Positions 41,647 to 50,225 of a stretch of 64,000 nucleotides of DNA are shown piece after piece. This DNA is from Amorphus sp040750475. Lineage in GTDB: Bacteria; Pseudomonadota; Alphaproteobacteria; Rhizobiales; Amorphaceae. The stretch is taken from contig NZ_JABJVY010000028.1 in NCBI RefSeq assembly GCF_040750475.1, positions 14,115 to 78,114 on the forward strand. The letters are read 5' to 3'. Each line of letters begins with the position of its first letter. Position 1 is the first letter of the stretch. Below the pieces are notes generated by a model. It worked only from the letters and a program-made list of their open reading frames with translations. It made no database searches and was not told the DNA's origin. The position numbers were made by a program, and so were the translations under genes.

Positions 41647-44459
41647 GTCCATTCCTCCCCGTAGGCGAGATCGTCGGGGCCGACGCCGACGGGCGAGGCC
41701 TGCGCCGGCAGGTGCGGTTCGCTGAAGGGGCCGGGCTCCGCCTTTTCGATCTTCACGCGCAAATCATACCAGGCGGCCTGGCCGGTGATCGGATCGGAGT
41801 TCGACCAGCGTTGGCCGTCGCCCTTCGGCGGCAGGAGCTCGTGGATCAGGTGGTTGAGCAGGAAGCCCTTGGTCGTCTCGGGCGCGTTTTTGTCGAGCGC
41901 CCAGGCCCCGGAGCGTTTGCCGATCGCATTCCAGGTCCAGACCGTGTGGGCATTGACCGCGTCCATCCGCTTGATCGGCACCTTGATGGTGCCGTGATGG
42001 GAGGTGAGCCGAGCCCAGTCGCCGTCCTGAAGACCGTGGGCATCGCAGATCGCGCCCGGTACGTAGAGCGGGTTGGTACCGTGGATCTGGCGCAACCAGG
42101 CATTTTGCGAGCCCCAGGAATGGTACATCGCCGCCGGGCGCTGGGTAATCGCGTGGATCGGGAAACCATCGACCATTTCGCCCTCGAACGGCGGATACCA
42201 GGCGGGCAGGGGGTCGAACGTCTCCAGAATACGCGTGCGCAGATGGTCGGGCGGTTGCCGGTCGCCATAGCCCTTGGCGGCAAGCCGGAATTTCGCCAGC
42301 GGTTCGCAATAGAGGTTGAAGACGGTGGTCTGCGGCTTATCGAACAGGCCCATGCCCACCGCCCACTCTTGATAGGCGGCGTTGAACGGCTTGAAGAACT
42401 GCGCCTCGTCGGGGATGTGGGCGGTGTAGAAGCCGCCATTCTCGATATAGCGCTGAAGCTGGTCGGGGTTCGGCGCCCCCCGGCCGGGACGGTCGTCGTC
42501 GTTGCGCCAGCCGGCAAGCGGGCCGATGCCGGGCCGGCGCTCGTGGTTCACGATATAGTCGGCGTAGTCGCGGTAGGCCGGCGCGCCGTCCTCCGTCACG
42601 AAGCCGGGCAGCTTGAGCCGGGCGCCGAGATCGATCAGCGCCGACTGGAAGCCGCGCACGTCGCGGTCCGGCTCCACCACCGGCCAGCGGATCGCGTCGG
42701 CGGCCGCATCCGGCTCCGAGATCGGCCGGTCGAGTAGCGATATGCAGTCGTGGCGCTCCAGATAGGTCGTGTCGGGCAGGATCAGGTCGGCATAGGCGAC
42801 CATCTCCGAGGAATAGGCGTCGGAATAGATGATCTTCGGGATGACATAGGAACCGTCGTCGTTCGTCGCCGACAGCATCTCCATGGTGCCGCGCGTGTTC
42901 ATCGACGAGTTCCAGGCCATATTGGCCATGTACATGAACAGGACGTCGATGCCGTAGGGATCGCGCGCATGGGCGTTGGCGATCACCATGTGCATCATGC
43001 CATGGGCGGAAAGCGGCGCCTCCCAGGTGAAGGCCTTGTCGATGCGCGCCGCGTTCCCGTCGTCGTCGAGGCAGAGATGCTCCGGCCCCATCGGATAGCC
43101 GAGATGCGGGCCGTCGAGCGGCTTGCCCGGCGTTACGCCGCAATGCGGCTTCGGATGGCTGTCGACAGGCTTGGGGTAGGGCGGCTTGAAGCGGAAGCCG
43201 CCGGGCGTCTCCACCGAGCCGATCAAAAGCTGCAGCACATGCAGTGTCCGGCAGGTCTGGAAACCGTTGGAATGGGCGGAGATGCCGCGCATGGCATGGA
43301 AGGAGACCGGCCGGCCGATCATCTTCTCGTGGCGGACGCCGCGCATATCGGTCCACGGCTGATCGATCACAACCTCCTCCTGGAAGGCCGCGTGGGCGAT
43401 CTCGGCGGCAATCCGGCGGATGGTGGCGGCGGAGATCCCGCAGGTCTCCGCGACTTTGTCCGGGGCGTGCTCCGGCGCGAGCACCTTTTCCGCCAGAAGC
43501 TCGAACACCGGCCGAGCGCGCCTGCCGTCGGCCAGCGTGACCGTTCCTTTCAGCGCCGGCGCGGCATCCGTGTCGCCGGAGGGCCGGATCGCGCCGGTCT
43601 TGCGATCGAGGATCAGCGGATCGCCGTTGTCATCGCGGGCGATCAGGCCCTCGCTTGCGCCTTCGTCGGCGATCACCAGCCAAGGCGCGTTGGTGTAGCG
43701 GATCAGGTAATCGATATCGACATTGCCGGTGCGCACCAGCTCGTGGGCGAGGGCCAGAATGAACAGCCCGTCGGTGCCCGGCGTGATGCCCACCCATTCG
43801 TCGGCGATCGCGTTGTAGCCGGTGCGGACCGGGTTAACGCCGACCACCTTGGCGCCGTTCTTCTTCAGCTTGGAAAGGCCGAGCTTGATCGGGTTGGAAT
43901 CGTGGTCCTCGGCGACACCGAAGATCATGAAATAGCGCGAGCGCTCCCAGTCCGGTGCGCCGAACTCCCAGAACGCGCCCCCCAGCGTGTAGATCCCGCC
44001 GGCTGCCATGTTGACGGAGCAGAAACCGCCATGGGCGGCATAGTTGGGCGTGCCGAATTGCTGCGCCCACCAGGAGGTAAGCGACTGGCTCTGGTCGCGG
44101 CCCGTGAAGAAGGCAAGCTTCTTGGGATCGTTCTTTCGGATCGGCTCCAGCCACTCCACCGCGGTGGAGAGCGCTTCTTCCCAGGAGATCTCCTTGAACT
44201 CGCCTGAGCCGCGCGGACCGGTGCGGATCATCGGGGCACGCAGCCGGGCGGGCGAATAGTGCTGCATGATGCCGGCCGAGCCCTTGGCGCACAGCACGCC
44301 CCGGTTCACCGGATGGTCGCGATTGCCCTCGATATAGCGGACCTTGCCGTCGCGCATGTGCACGTTGATGCCGCAGCGGCAGGCGCACATGTAGCAGGTG
44401 GTCCGGCGGATCTCATCGGACACCTTCGGCGACAGGGCAATTTTCGGCTCGGCCGTCAT
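41643..44459 (-). CDS. soeA: Molybdopterin subunit of membrane-bound sulfite dehydrogenase (quinone)
   Basis: A 938-residue molybdopterin oxidoreductase of the complex iron-sulfur molybdoenzyme family. The N-terminal [4Fe-4S] motif is Cys22-Cys25-Cys29-Cys57 (TTCYMCACRCG and GVLCAKGSAG), followed by the three MGD-binding domains and a C-terminal dinucleotide-binding domain. No Tat signal precedes the cluster, so it acts in the cytoplasm, as in SoeABC, which oxidises sulfite to sulfate and feeds electrons to quinone. The order A-B-C with a DmsC-type anchor and the sequence around the first cluster support SoeA; other members (polysulfide, thiosulfate or arsenate enzymes) are less likely. Divergent from a LysR gene. 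Confidence 0.82.
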   Translation of the reverse strand: MTAEPKIALSPKVSDEIRRTTCYMCACRCGINVHMRDGKVRYIEGNRDHPVNRGVLCAKGSAGIMQHYSPARLRAPMIRTGPRGSGEFKEISWEEALSTAVEWLEPIRKNDPKKLAFFTGRDQSQSLTSWWAQQFGTPNYAAHGGFCSVNMAAGGIYTLGGAFWEFGAPDWERSRYFMIFGVAEDHDSNPIKLGLSKLKKNGAKVVGVNPVRTGYNAIADEWVGITPGTDGLFILALAHELVRTGNVDIDYLIRYTNAPWLVIADEGASEGLIARDDNGDPLILDRKTGAIRPSGDTDAAPALKGTVTLADGRRARPVFELLAEKVLAPEHAPDKVAETCGISAATIRRIAAEIAHAAFQEEVVIDQPWTDMRGVRHEKMIGRPVSFHAMRGISAHSNGFQTCRTLHVLQLLIGSVETPGGFRFKPPYPKPVDSHPKPHCGVTPGKPLDGPHLGYPMGPEHLCLDDDGNAARIDKAFTWEAPLSAHGMMHMVIANAHARDPYGIDVLFMYMANMAWNSSMNTRGTMEMLSATNDDGSYVIPKIIYSDAYSSEMVAYADLILPDTTYLERHDCISLLDRPISEPDAAADAIRWPVVEPDRDVRGFQSALIDLGARLKLPGFVTEDGAPAYRDYADYIVNHERRPGIGPLAGWRNDDDRPGRGAPNPDQLQRYIENGGFYTAHIPDEAQFFKPFNAAYQEWAVGMGLFDKPQTTVFNLYCEPLAKFRLAAKGYGDRQPPDHLRTRILETFDPLPAWYPPFEGEMVDGFPIHAITQRPAAMYHSWGSQNAWLRQIHGTNPLYVPGAICDAHGLQDGDWARLTSHHGTIKVPIKRMDAVNAHTVWTWNAIGKRSGAWALDKNAPETTKGFLLNHLIHELLPPKGDGQRWSNSDPITGQAAWYDLRVKIEKAEPGPFSEPHLPAQASPVGVGPDDLAYGEEWT

Positions 44460-44531
44460 CCGGGGCGCTTCCCTTGTTGGAGCGGGACGCGGGCGGGAAA
44501 TCCGTCTCCCTGCTTCCGCAATCGACTCAAG

Positions 44532-44594
44532 CTTGGAGGATCTCCAAGATGGATCAATCGATCCAACGAATAATCATTGTCGTTTTGATCGATT
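44532..44594. promoter_or_regulatory. Two inverted repeats in the soeA-lysR intergenic region, likely LysR sites
   Basis: CTTGGAG-GAT-CTCCAAG (44532-44548) is a perfect 7-bp inverted repeat. AATCGATCCAACGA (44556-44569) faces TCGTTTTGATCGATT (44580-44594), nearly perfect. They lie between the soeA start (44459) and the lysR start (44611), as expected for recognition and activation sites of the divergent LysR protein. Confidence 0.6.
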
Positions 44595-44610
44595 TTGTTT
44601 CTAAAGGGGT

Positions 44611-45543
44611 ATGACGCTCGACCAGCTCAAGATCTTCGTTGCCGTTGCCGAGCGGGGCCATGTTACCCGCGCGGCCGAAAGCCTCAGCATGACCCAGTCG
44701 GCGGTGTCGGCCGCGATTGGGGCGCTTGAGAAGCGCTACGGCACGGCATTGTTCGACCGGCTCGGCCGCCGAATCGAGCTGACGGAGGCCGGCCGGCGCT
44801 TTCTGCCGGAGGCGCGCGCGGTTTTGGAGCGGGCGGCGACGGCCCGTTCTGTGCTGGAGGATCTGTCGGGGCTGACCGTCGGTGCGCTGTCGATCGCCGC
44901 GAGTCAGACGATTGCGACCTACTGGCTGCCGCGTCGACTTGCCGATTTTCACGCCCGCTATCCGGGTGTCCGTCTGGATGTGACGATCGCCAACACCAGT
45001 CAGGTGGAAACGGCGGTCGCGGAAGGGGCGGCGGATCTCGGCCTTGTGGAAGGGCCGACCCGGCACCGCGCGCTGATCCGTCAGCCGGTCGGTGTCGATC
45101 GACTGGTGCTGGTGGTGGCGTCCGACCATCCGGCCCCGCCGGAGCGCGACGGAGGCCGGCTCGATCTGGAGCGGATCTCCTGGGTGATCCGCGAGGCGGG
45201 ATCGGGCACGCGGGACTCGTTTGAGGCGTTCGTGAAGGCGGAGGGCGCGGACATGGAGCGCCTGCGGGTGTTTCTGGTGCTGCCCTCCAACGAGGCGGTG
45301 CGCGAGGCGGTGGAGGCGGGCGCCGGGGCAACCGTCATTTCCGAGCATGTGGTGGCGCGCGAGCTTGCTGCCGGGCGGCTGAAGGCGCTTCCGGTGGATC
45401 TGCCGGAGCGCGAATTCGCGGCGGTTCGCCATCCCGATCGGCATCAGACCAAGGCGCAGCGCGCCTTGATCGAGCTGCTGACGGCCGCTCCGATCGCCGA
45501 CAGCGCGGCGACTATTGAAGCAGGCGTGGCACGGCCAGAGTGA
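44611..45543 (+). CDS. LysR-family transcriptional regulator
   Basis: A 310-residue LysR-type regulator. The N-terminal winged helix is classic (LKIFVAVAERGHVTRAAESL, SQSAVSAAIGALEKRYGTALFDR), and the C-terminal two-lobed effector domain includes ASQTIATYWLPRRLADFHARYPGV, which is typical of the CysL/YeiE-like branch linked to sulfur metabolism. It is divergent from soeABC with inverted repeats between them, so activation of sulfite oxidation in response to sulfite or a related anion is the likely role. Its 3' end overlaps the convergent dctM gene by 32 bp. Effector not provable from sequence. Confidence 0.88.
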   Translation: MTLDQLKIFVAVAERGHVTRAAESLSMTQSAVSAAIGALEKRYGTALFDRLGRRIELTEAGRRFLPEARAVLERAATARSVLEDLSGLTVGALSIAASQTIATYWLPRRLADFHARYPGVRLDVTIANTSQVETAVAEGAADLGLVEGPTRHRALIRQPVGVDRLVLVVASDHPAPPERDGGRLDLERISWVIREAGSGTRDSFEAFVKAEGADMERLRVFLVLPSNEAVREAVEAGAGATVISEHVVARELAAGRLKALPVDLPEREFAAVRHPDRHQTKAQRALIELLTAAPIADSAATIEAGVARPE

Positions 45544-46831
45544 TCGCCGGAAAGGCGGCGAGCAGGATGATCCGCACGATCTCCGACGCGAAAAAGGGCA
45601 TCACACCCTTGAACGTCTGCCGCATCGGCACATCCTTGGCGAGCGAGTTGATAATGAAGACGTTGAGGCCGACCGGTGGTGTGATCAGGCCCAGCTCGAC
45701 CGTCACCAGGATCACCACGCCGAACCAGATCTTGGTTTCCTCCGGCGACAGCCCGAAATCGAGCCCGGCAATGACCGGCCAGAAGAACGGGATCGCCAGG
45801 ATCACCATGGACAGCGAATCCATCAGGCAGCCGAAGATCAGGAAAACCACGATCACCAAAGCCAGGATCTCGAAGGCTCCGAGCCCGCTGGTCTGGAGAA
45901 AGTCGGCGGCCGCCTGTGGCACGCCGGCGCGCGCCATGAAGATCTTTAGAAGCTCCGCGCCCAGCAGGATCAGAAAGATCATGCCGCTCATGCGGGCGGT
46001 GTCGAGCAGCGCGGATTTGAAGCCGCTCCAGGAGAGCTTGCCGCGTACGATGCCGTAGACGGCGACCAGGAACACGCCGATCGCCGCGGCCGGTGTCGGG
46101 TTGTAGATGCCGGCGTAGATGCCGCCGATGACGATCCCGAAGATCACGATGACCGGGACCAGCCCGAGGGTCGCGCTCCAGAGCTCGCTGCCGGGAACTT
46201 TCTGGCCTTCCGGCCCGGAGGCGGGAACCGCGCGCACATAGATCGCGATCGTGATCAGGAACATGAGCGCGGCAAGGATGCCGGGGATCAAGGCGGCGGC
46301 GAACATCGTGACGATGTTGGTTTCCACGATGATCGCGTAGACGATCAGCACCACCGATGGCGGGATCAGGATGCCGAGCGTGCCACCGGCGGCGATGGTG
46401 CCTGTCGCCAGCGAAGGCGCGTACCTGTAGCGCCGGAGCTCCGGCAGGGCGACGGACCCCATCGTGGAGGCGGTAGCCGTGGAGGAGCCGGACAAGGCTC
46501 CGAAGCCCGCGCAGGCGGCGATCGCGGCCATGGCGACGCCGCCGCGAAACCGGCCGAGCCAAGCATTGGCTCCGCGAAACAGATCCCGCGACAGTCCAGT
46601 CTGGGACGCGAGCCCACCCATCAGGATGAACATCGGCAGGACGGACAGATCGTAGTTGGAGAACTGGGCGTAGGCGAGATCCTTGAGCTGGTTCAAGAGG
46701 ATCAACGGCCCGGACTGAATCCAGGTGCCGCCGATCCCGACCAGGATCATGGTGTAGGCGATCGGAACGCGGATCGCGATCAGGCCGAGGAGAACGACCA
46801 GTCCGACGAGGCCGAGCGCGAGACTGTCCAT
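45512..46831 (-). CDS. dctM: TRAP transporter large permease (DctM)
   Basis: A 439-residue membrane protein with about 12 segments, of the TRAP DctM family. Landmarks are GGVAMAAIAACAGFGALSGSSTATASTMGSVALPELRR, in the scaffold/transport region, TGTIAAGGTLGILIPPSVVLIVYAI and LITPPVGLNVFI near the C-terminus. It carries out sodium-driven uptake of a carboxylate delivered by DctP. It follows dctQ by 6 bp. Last gene of the marR-decarboxylase-dehydrogenase-dctPQM run. Confidence 0.93.
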   Translation of the reverse strand: MDSLALGLVGLVVLLGLIAIRVPIAYTMILVGIGGTWIQSGPLILLNQLKDLAYAQFSNYDLSVLPMFILMGGLASQTGLSRDLFRGANAWLGRFRGGVAMAAIAACAGFGALSGSSTATASTMGSVALPELRRYRYAPSLATGTIAAGGTLGILIPPSVVLIVYAIIVETNIVTMFAAALIPGILAALMFLITIAIYVRAVPASGPEGQKVPGSELWSATLGLVPVIVIFGIVIGGIYAGIYNPTPAAAIGVFLVAVYGIVRGKLSWSGFKSALLDTARMSGMIFLILLGAELLKIFMARAGVPQAAADFLQTSGLGAFEILALVIVVFLIFGCLMDSLSMVILAIPFFWPVIAGLDFGLSPEETKIWFGVVILVTVELGLITPPVGLNVFIINSLAKDVPMRQTFKGVMPFFASEIVRIILLAAFPAITLAVPRLLQ

Positions 46832-46837
46832 GGGGCC

Positions 46838-47422
46838 CTATTCGGCGGTCTGGAACGGGGTGTGATGGGTGAAGGGCGCGCGGCCGCGCGCGGCGCGGAT
46901 GCCGTCGATCAAGGTGATCAGGCTCGCGATCAGGAGCAGCCCGAGCGAGACCAGGATCGGTGGAAACGCCGTCCAAAGCGGCAACTGGAGCACCGGAGTG
47001 ACCTCCGGGTAGCGCACATAGCTCCACATGCCGAGCCACATCTGCCTGAGCAGCAAGAGCGAGAACGCGATTGCGAACAGGGAGGAAAACACCCCCATCG
47101 CCGCCTTTTTCGCCTCGCTCATGCCCTCGGTGAATATGTCGACGGTGACGTTGGCGCCCACGAGCTGGCAATAGGGCAGGAACATGAAGATCACGACCGC
47201 GATGACGTGCTTCATCAGCTCGTAGTCGGCGGAAAACGGCGCGGCGAACAGGAGGTTGGAGACCGCGCTATAGGTGGTCATGAGCGCGAGCGCACAGGCG
47301 CCCAGGCCGCCCAGAAGCGCCCAGAACACGATCACGCGGGACAGCCCCGCGATCACCTTGGCAAGGGGAGTGTCCGGGCGCGGCGCGGTGGCCACGCCCG
47401 GATCGGCTTTCTCGGTGCTCAA
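46838..47422 (-). CDS. dctQ: TRAP transporter small permease (DctQ)
   Basis: A 194-residue membrane protein with four hydrophobic segments, of the DctQ family: VIAGLSRVIVFWALLGGLGACALALMT, then MKHVIAVVIFMFLPYCQLVGANVTVDIFTEG, the usual family core, then two further helices. It pairs with DctM to form the transporter body. The ATG overlaps the dctP stop (ATGA), so translation is coupled. Confidence 0.9.
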   Translation of the reverse strand: MSTEKADPGVATAPRPDTPLAKVIAGLSRVIVFWALLGGLGACALALMTTYSAVSNLLFAAPFSADYELMKHVIAVVIFMFLPYCQLVGANVTVDIFTEGMSEAKKAAMGVFSSLFAIAFSLLLLRQMWLGMWSYVRYPEVTPVLQLPLWTAFPPILVSLGLLLIASLITLIDGIRAARGRAPFTHHTPFQTAE

Positions 47423-48459
47423 GACTTGTTCTTGTCGATCGCGGCCTTGGCGGCGTCCACGAGCGCCTTGGAATCAAAGTCGGTGTGCTCCGCCGCCCAC
47501 TGATCGACGACTGGCGAAAGCGCGTCGTTGAACCCCGCCATCTGCTCGTCGGTCAGCACGATGTGTTCGTTGCCCGCATCAATGGCGATCTGGATGCCTT
47601 TGTCGTCCGAGGTGCGCCAGATCTCCGCAACCCGCTTCAGCCAGGCGTCGCCCGATTCCTTGGTGAAGACCTCCTGGATCTCCGGCGGCAAGGATTCCCA
47701 GCGGTCCTTGTTCATGGACACCTGGAAGGTGGTGGTCCCGAAGCGGGTCTTGTCCGGCCCTTCGATCTGATACTTCGTGACGTCCTGCAGCTTCAGCGCA
47801 GGAATGATCTCCCAGGGGATGAGCGCGCCATCGACGGCGCTGGTGGAAAGCGCCTGCGGCAGGTCGGGCACCGGCATGGTCACCGGCGTGGCGCCCATGG
47901 CCTTGACGACGGCATTGCCGGTCGGGCCGGGAACGCGGAGCTTCTTGCCCTGGGTATCCTCGATGGTGTGGACGGGATCCTTCGCCATGTGGATGGCCTG
48001 GCCGGCATGCACATGATTGAAGAGCAGATGAACGGCGTCATACTCCGGCGCGAGATAGTCGTCGTACATGTCGCGCATCGCGAGGTTCGTCGCCGCGATG
48101 TCGTTGGTGAAGATCGTCGGAAGCTCGAAGGCTTCGGAGCGCGGGAACAGCCCCGGCGTGTAGCCGTTCACGGTCCACACGATGTCGACCACCCCATCGG
48201 CCACCTGCCGGAACAGCTGGGGTGGCGCGCCGCCGAGCGACATGGAGGGGTAGATCTCGATCTTCACCTTGCCGCCGGTGCCATCCTCGATCGCTTTCGC
48301 CCAAGGCTCCAGCATCTGGGTCTGGGCGGGTGACTTCGGCCCGAGAAAGTGGTGCAGCTTCAAAGTGTATTCCGGATCCGCCGCGAACGCCTTGCCGCGC
48401 AGGATCATCGGCGCAGCCAGGACGCCGGCCGAAGCCAGCAGAAAATCACGTCTTCTCAT
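47419..48459 (-). CDS. dctP: TRAP transporter solute-binding protein (DctP)
   Basis: A 346-residue periplasmic binding protein. The N-terminus MRRRDFLLASAGVLAAPMIL resembles a Tat-type signal (Arg-Arg-Arg-Asp-Phe), and the mature protein starts near AADPEYTLKLHHFL. The DctP-family conserved arginine lies in the KLRVPGPTGNAVVKAMGATPV segment (about residues 165-185), which binds the substrate carboxylate. The start at 48459 is set by the signal peptide and AGAGGGAGC. The context (decarboxylase plus aldehyde dehydrogenase) suggests a 2-oxo or aryl-glyoxylic acid as cargo; this is inferred. Confidence 0.9.
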   Translation of the reverse strand: MRRRDFLLASAGVLAAPMILRGKAFAADPEYTLKLHHFLGPKSPAQTQMLEPWAKAIEDGTGGKVKIEIYPSMSLGGAPPQLFRQVADGVVDIVWTVNGYTPGLFPRSEAFELPTIFTNDIAATNLAMRDMYDDYLAPEYDAVHLLFNHVHAGQAIHMAKDPVHTIEDTQGKKLRVPGPTGNAVVKAMGATPVTMPVPDLPQALSTSAVDGALIPWEIIPALKLQDVTKYQIEGPDKTRFGTTTFQVSMNKDRWESLPPEIQEVFTKESGDAWLKRVAEIWRTSDDKGIQIAIDAGNEHIVLTDEQMAGFNDALSPVVDQWAAEHTDFDSKALVDAAKAAIDKNKS

Positions 48460-48676
48460 ATCGCGTTGCTCCCTCTTGTCGCCGCCGCTTTGTCGGGCGG
48501 TCGGTCCGGCGCTTCTGCGCGCACCGGTTGCCGTCAGTATCCTCTCTCGCACTGTCTCCGGAAAGACCTGATCTGTCCAGGCTGGTTTTGGTGCCAACTA
48601 TCCTTCGGTTGCGATCGAGGGAAGGATAGCGGAGGTCGACGACGAAGCGACGACCTCCGTTCTTGTCGTTCCGGGT

Positions 48677-50122
48677 TCAGAACGGATAGTGCTGGCCGGC
48701 GTCTTCGATGGTGATCCAGCGCAGCTCGGTGAAGGCTTCGATGCCGGCCTTGCCGCCGAACCGGCCGTAGCCGCTGGCTTTCACGCCGCCGAACGGCATT
48801 TGCGCCTCGTCATGAACGGTCGGCCCGTTGACGTGGCAAATGCCGGACTCGATGCGCTTGGCGACGGAGAGCGCGCGCTGGACGTCCTTGCCGAAGACGG
48901 AGGCTGACAGGCCGTATTCGGTGTCGTTGGCGATGCGAACGGCGTCGTCGGTGTTCTTGGCCCGCACCACGCAGACGACCGGCCCGAATGATTCCTCGCC
49001 ATAGAGCCGCATGTCCGGCGTTACCTTGTCGACCACGGTCGCCGGCATGATGGTGGAGTCGGTTGCGCCGCCGGTCACGACGTCCGCGCCTTTTTCCACG
49101 GCGTCCTTGATCAGCGCATCGACCTTCTCCACCGTGGCCCGGTCGACCACGGAACCCAACACAACGTGTCCGCTCGGATCGCCATAGGGCAGCGAGGCGG
49201 CCTTTTCGGCGAACCTGCGGACGAATTCGTCGGCGACCTTCTCGTCGACCACTATCTTCTCCGTCGACATGCAGATCTGGCCCTGGTTCATGAAGGCGCC
49301 AAAGGCGGCGGCATTCACCGCGCCCTCCATGTCGGCGTCGTCGAGGATCACCAGCGGCGCCTTGCCGCCGAGCTCCAGAAGCACGGGCTTCAAGTGCTTG
49401 CCGGCCTGTTCGGCGATGATGCGGCCGACTCGGGTGGAGCCGGTGAAGTTGATGCGCTTGACCTTCGGGTGCGCGATCAGGGCGGAGACCACCGCCGGCG
49501 CGTCCTCGGCGGAATGGGTGACGACGTTGACGACGCCCTTGGGCAGGCCGGCGTCGGTCAAAACCTTGCCGATCAGCCGGTGCGTTGCCGGGCACATCTC
49601 AGAGGCCTTCAGAACCACCGTGTTGCCGCAGGCGATCGGAAGGGCCAGGGCGCGCACTGCCAGGATGACCGGCGCATTCCACGGCGCCATGCCGACCAGA
49701 ACGCCGACCGGCTCGCGCATCGCCATGGAGATGGTCCCCGGCTTGTCGGACGGGATGATCTCGCCGGAGATCTGGGTGGTCATGGCCGCCGCTTCCCGCA
49801 GCATATTGGTGGCCAGCATGACGTTGAAGCCGATCCAGGGGCCGGTCGCGCCGGTCTCGGCCATGCCGAGCTGGACGAACTCGCCCGTGGCCGCGTCCAG
49901 CGCATCCGCCGCCTTGTTGAGGACCGCGCGGCGGGCGTTCGGCCCCATTGCGGACCAATCGGGGAAGGCCGCTGCGGCGGCTTCCACGGCCTTGTCCACA
50001 TCGGCCGGTTTCGCCGCCGGGGCGCGGGTCGCGGTTTCGCCCGAGACCGGGTTCTTGCGTTCGAAGGTGCCGGCGTCAGCCGCGGCTTCGTCCGCACCGG
50101 CAATCAGCATCGAAATGTCCAT
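48677..50122 (-). CDS. Aldehyde dehydrogenase, salicylaldehyde/vanillin dehydrogenase group
   Basis: A 481-residue NAD(P)-dependent aldehyde dehydrogenase. Active-site residues are Cys284 (NQGQICMSTEK), Glu250 (LLELGGKAP) and Asn149 (MAPWNAP), and the cofactor motif is FTGSTRVG. The C-terminus ends QHYPF, as in the vanillin/salicylaldehyde/benzaldehyde branch. The start at 50122 follows GAAGGAAG. It lies between the ThDP decarboxylase and dctP, so the natural substrate is probably the aldehyde made by that decarboxylase. It might also oxidise vanillin from the ferulate module, which has no aldehyde dehydrogenase of its own in the window. Confidence 0.86.
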   Translation of the reverse strand: MDISMLIAGADEAAADAGTFERKNPVSGETATRAPAAKPADVDKAVEAAAAAFPDWSAMGPNARRAVLNKAADALDAATGEFVQLGMAETGATGPWIGFNVMLATNMLREAAAMTTQISGEIIPSDKPGTISMAMREPVGVLVGMAPWNAPVILAVRALALPIACGNTVVLKASEMCPATHRLIGKVLTDAGLPKGVVNVVTHSAEDAPAVVSALIAHPKVKRINFTGSTRVGRIIAEQAGKHLKPVLLELGGKAPLVILDDADMEGAVNAAAFGAFMNQGQICMSTEKIVVDEKVADEFVRRFAEKAASLPYGDPSGHVVLGSVVDRATVEKVDALIKDAVEKGADVVTGGATDSTIMPATVVDKVTPDMRLYGEESFGPVVCVVRAKNTDDAVRIANDTEYGLSASVFGKDVQRALSVAKRIESGICHVNGPTVHDEAQMPFGGVKASGYGRFGGKAGIEAFTELRWITIEDAGQHYPF

Positions 50123-50225
50123 GGCGTGCTTCCTTCTCGTGATGGTCCGGTGGTCCGGACACGTTTTCCGTCGTCGCGCCCAAGCCGAATGGATTGGCTT
50201 TGCATTGCTCAAAGGCGCGAGGGGA

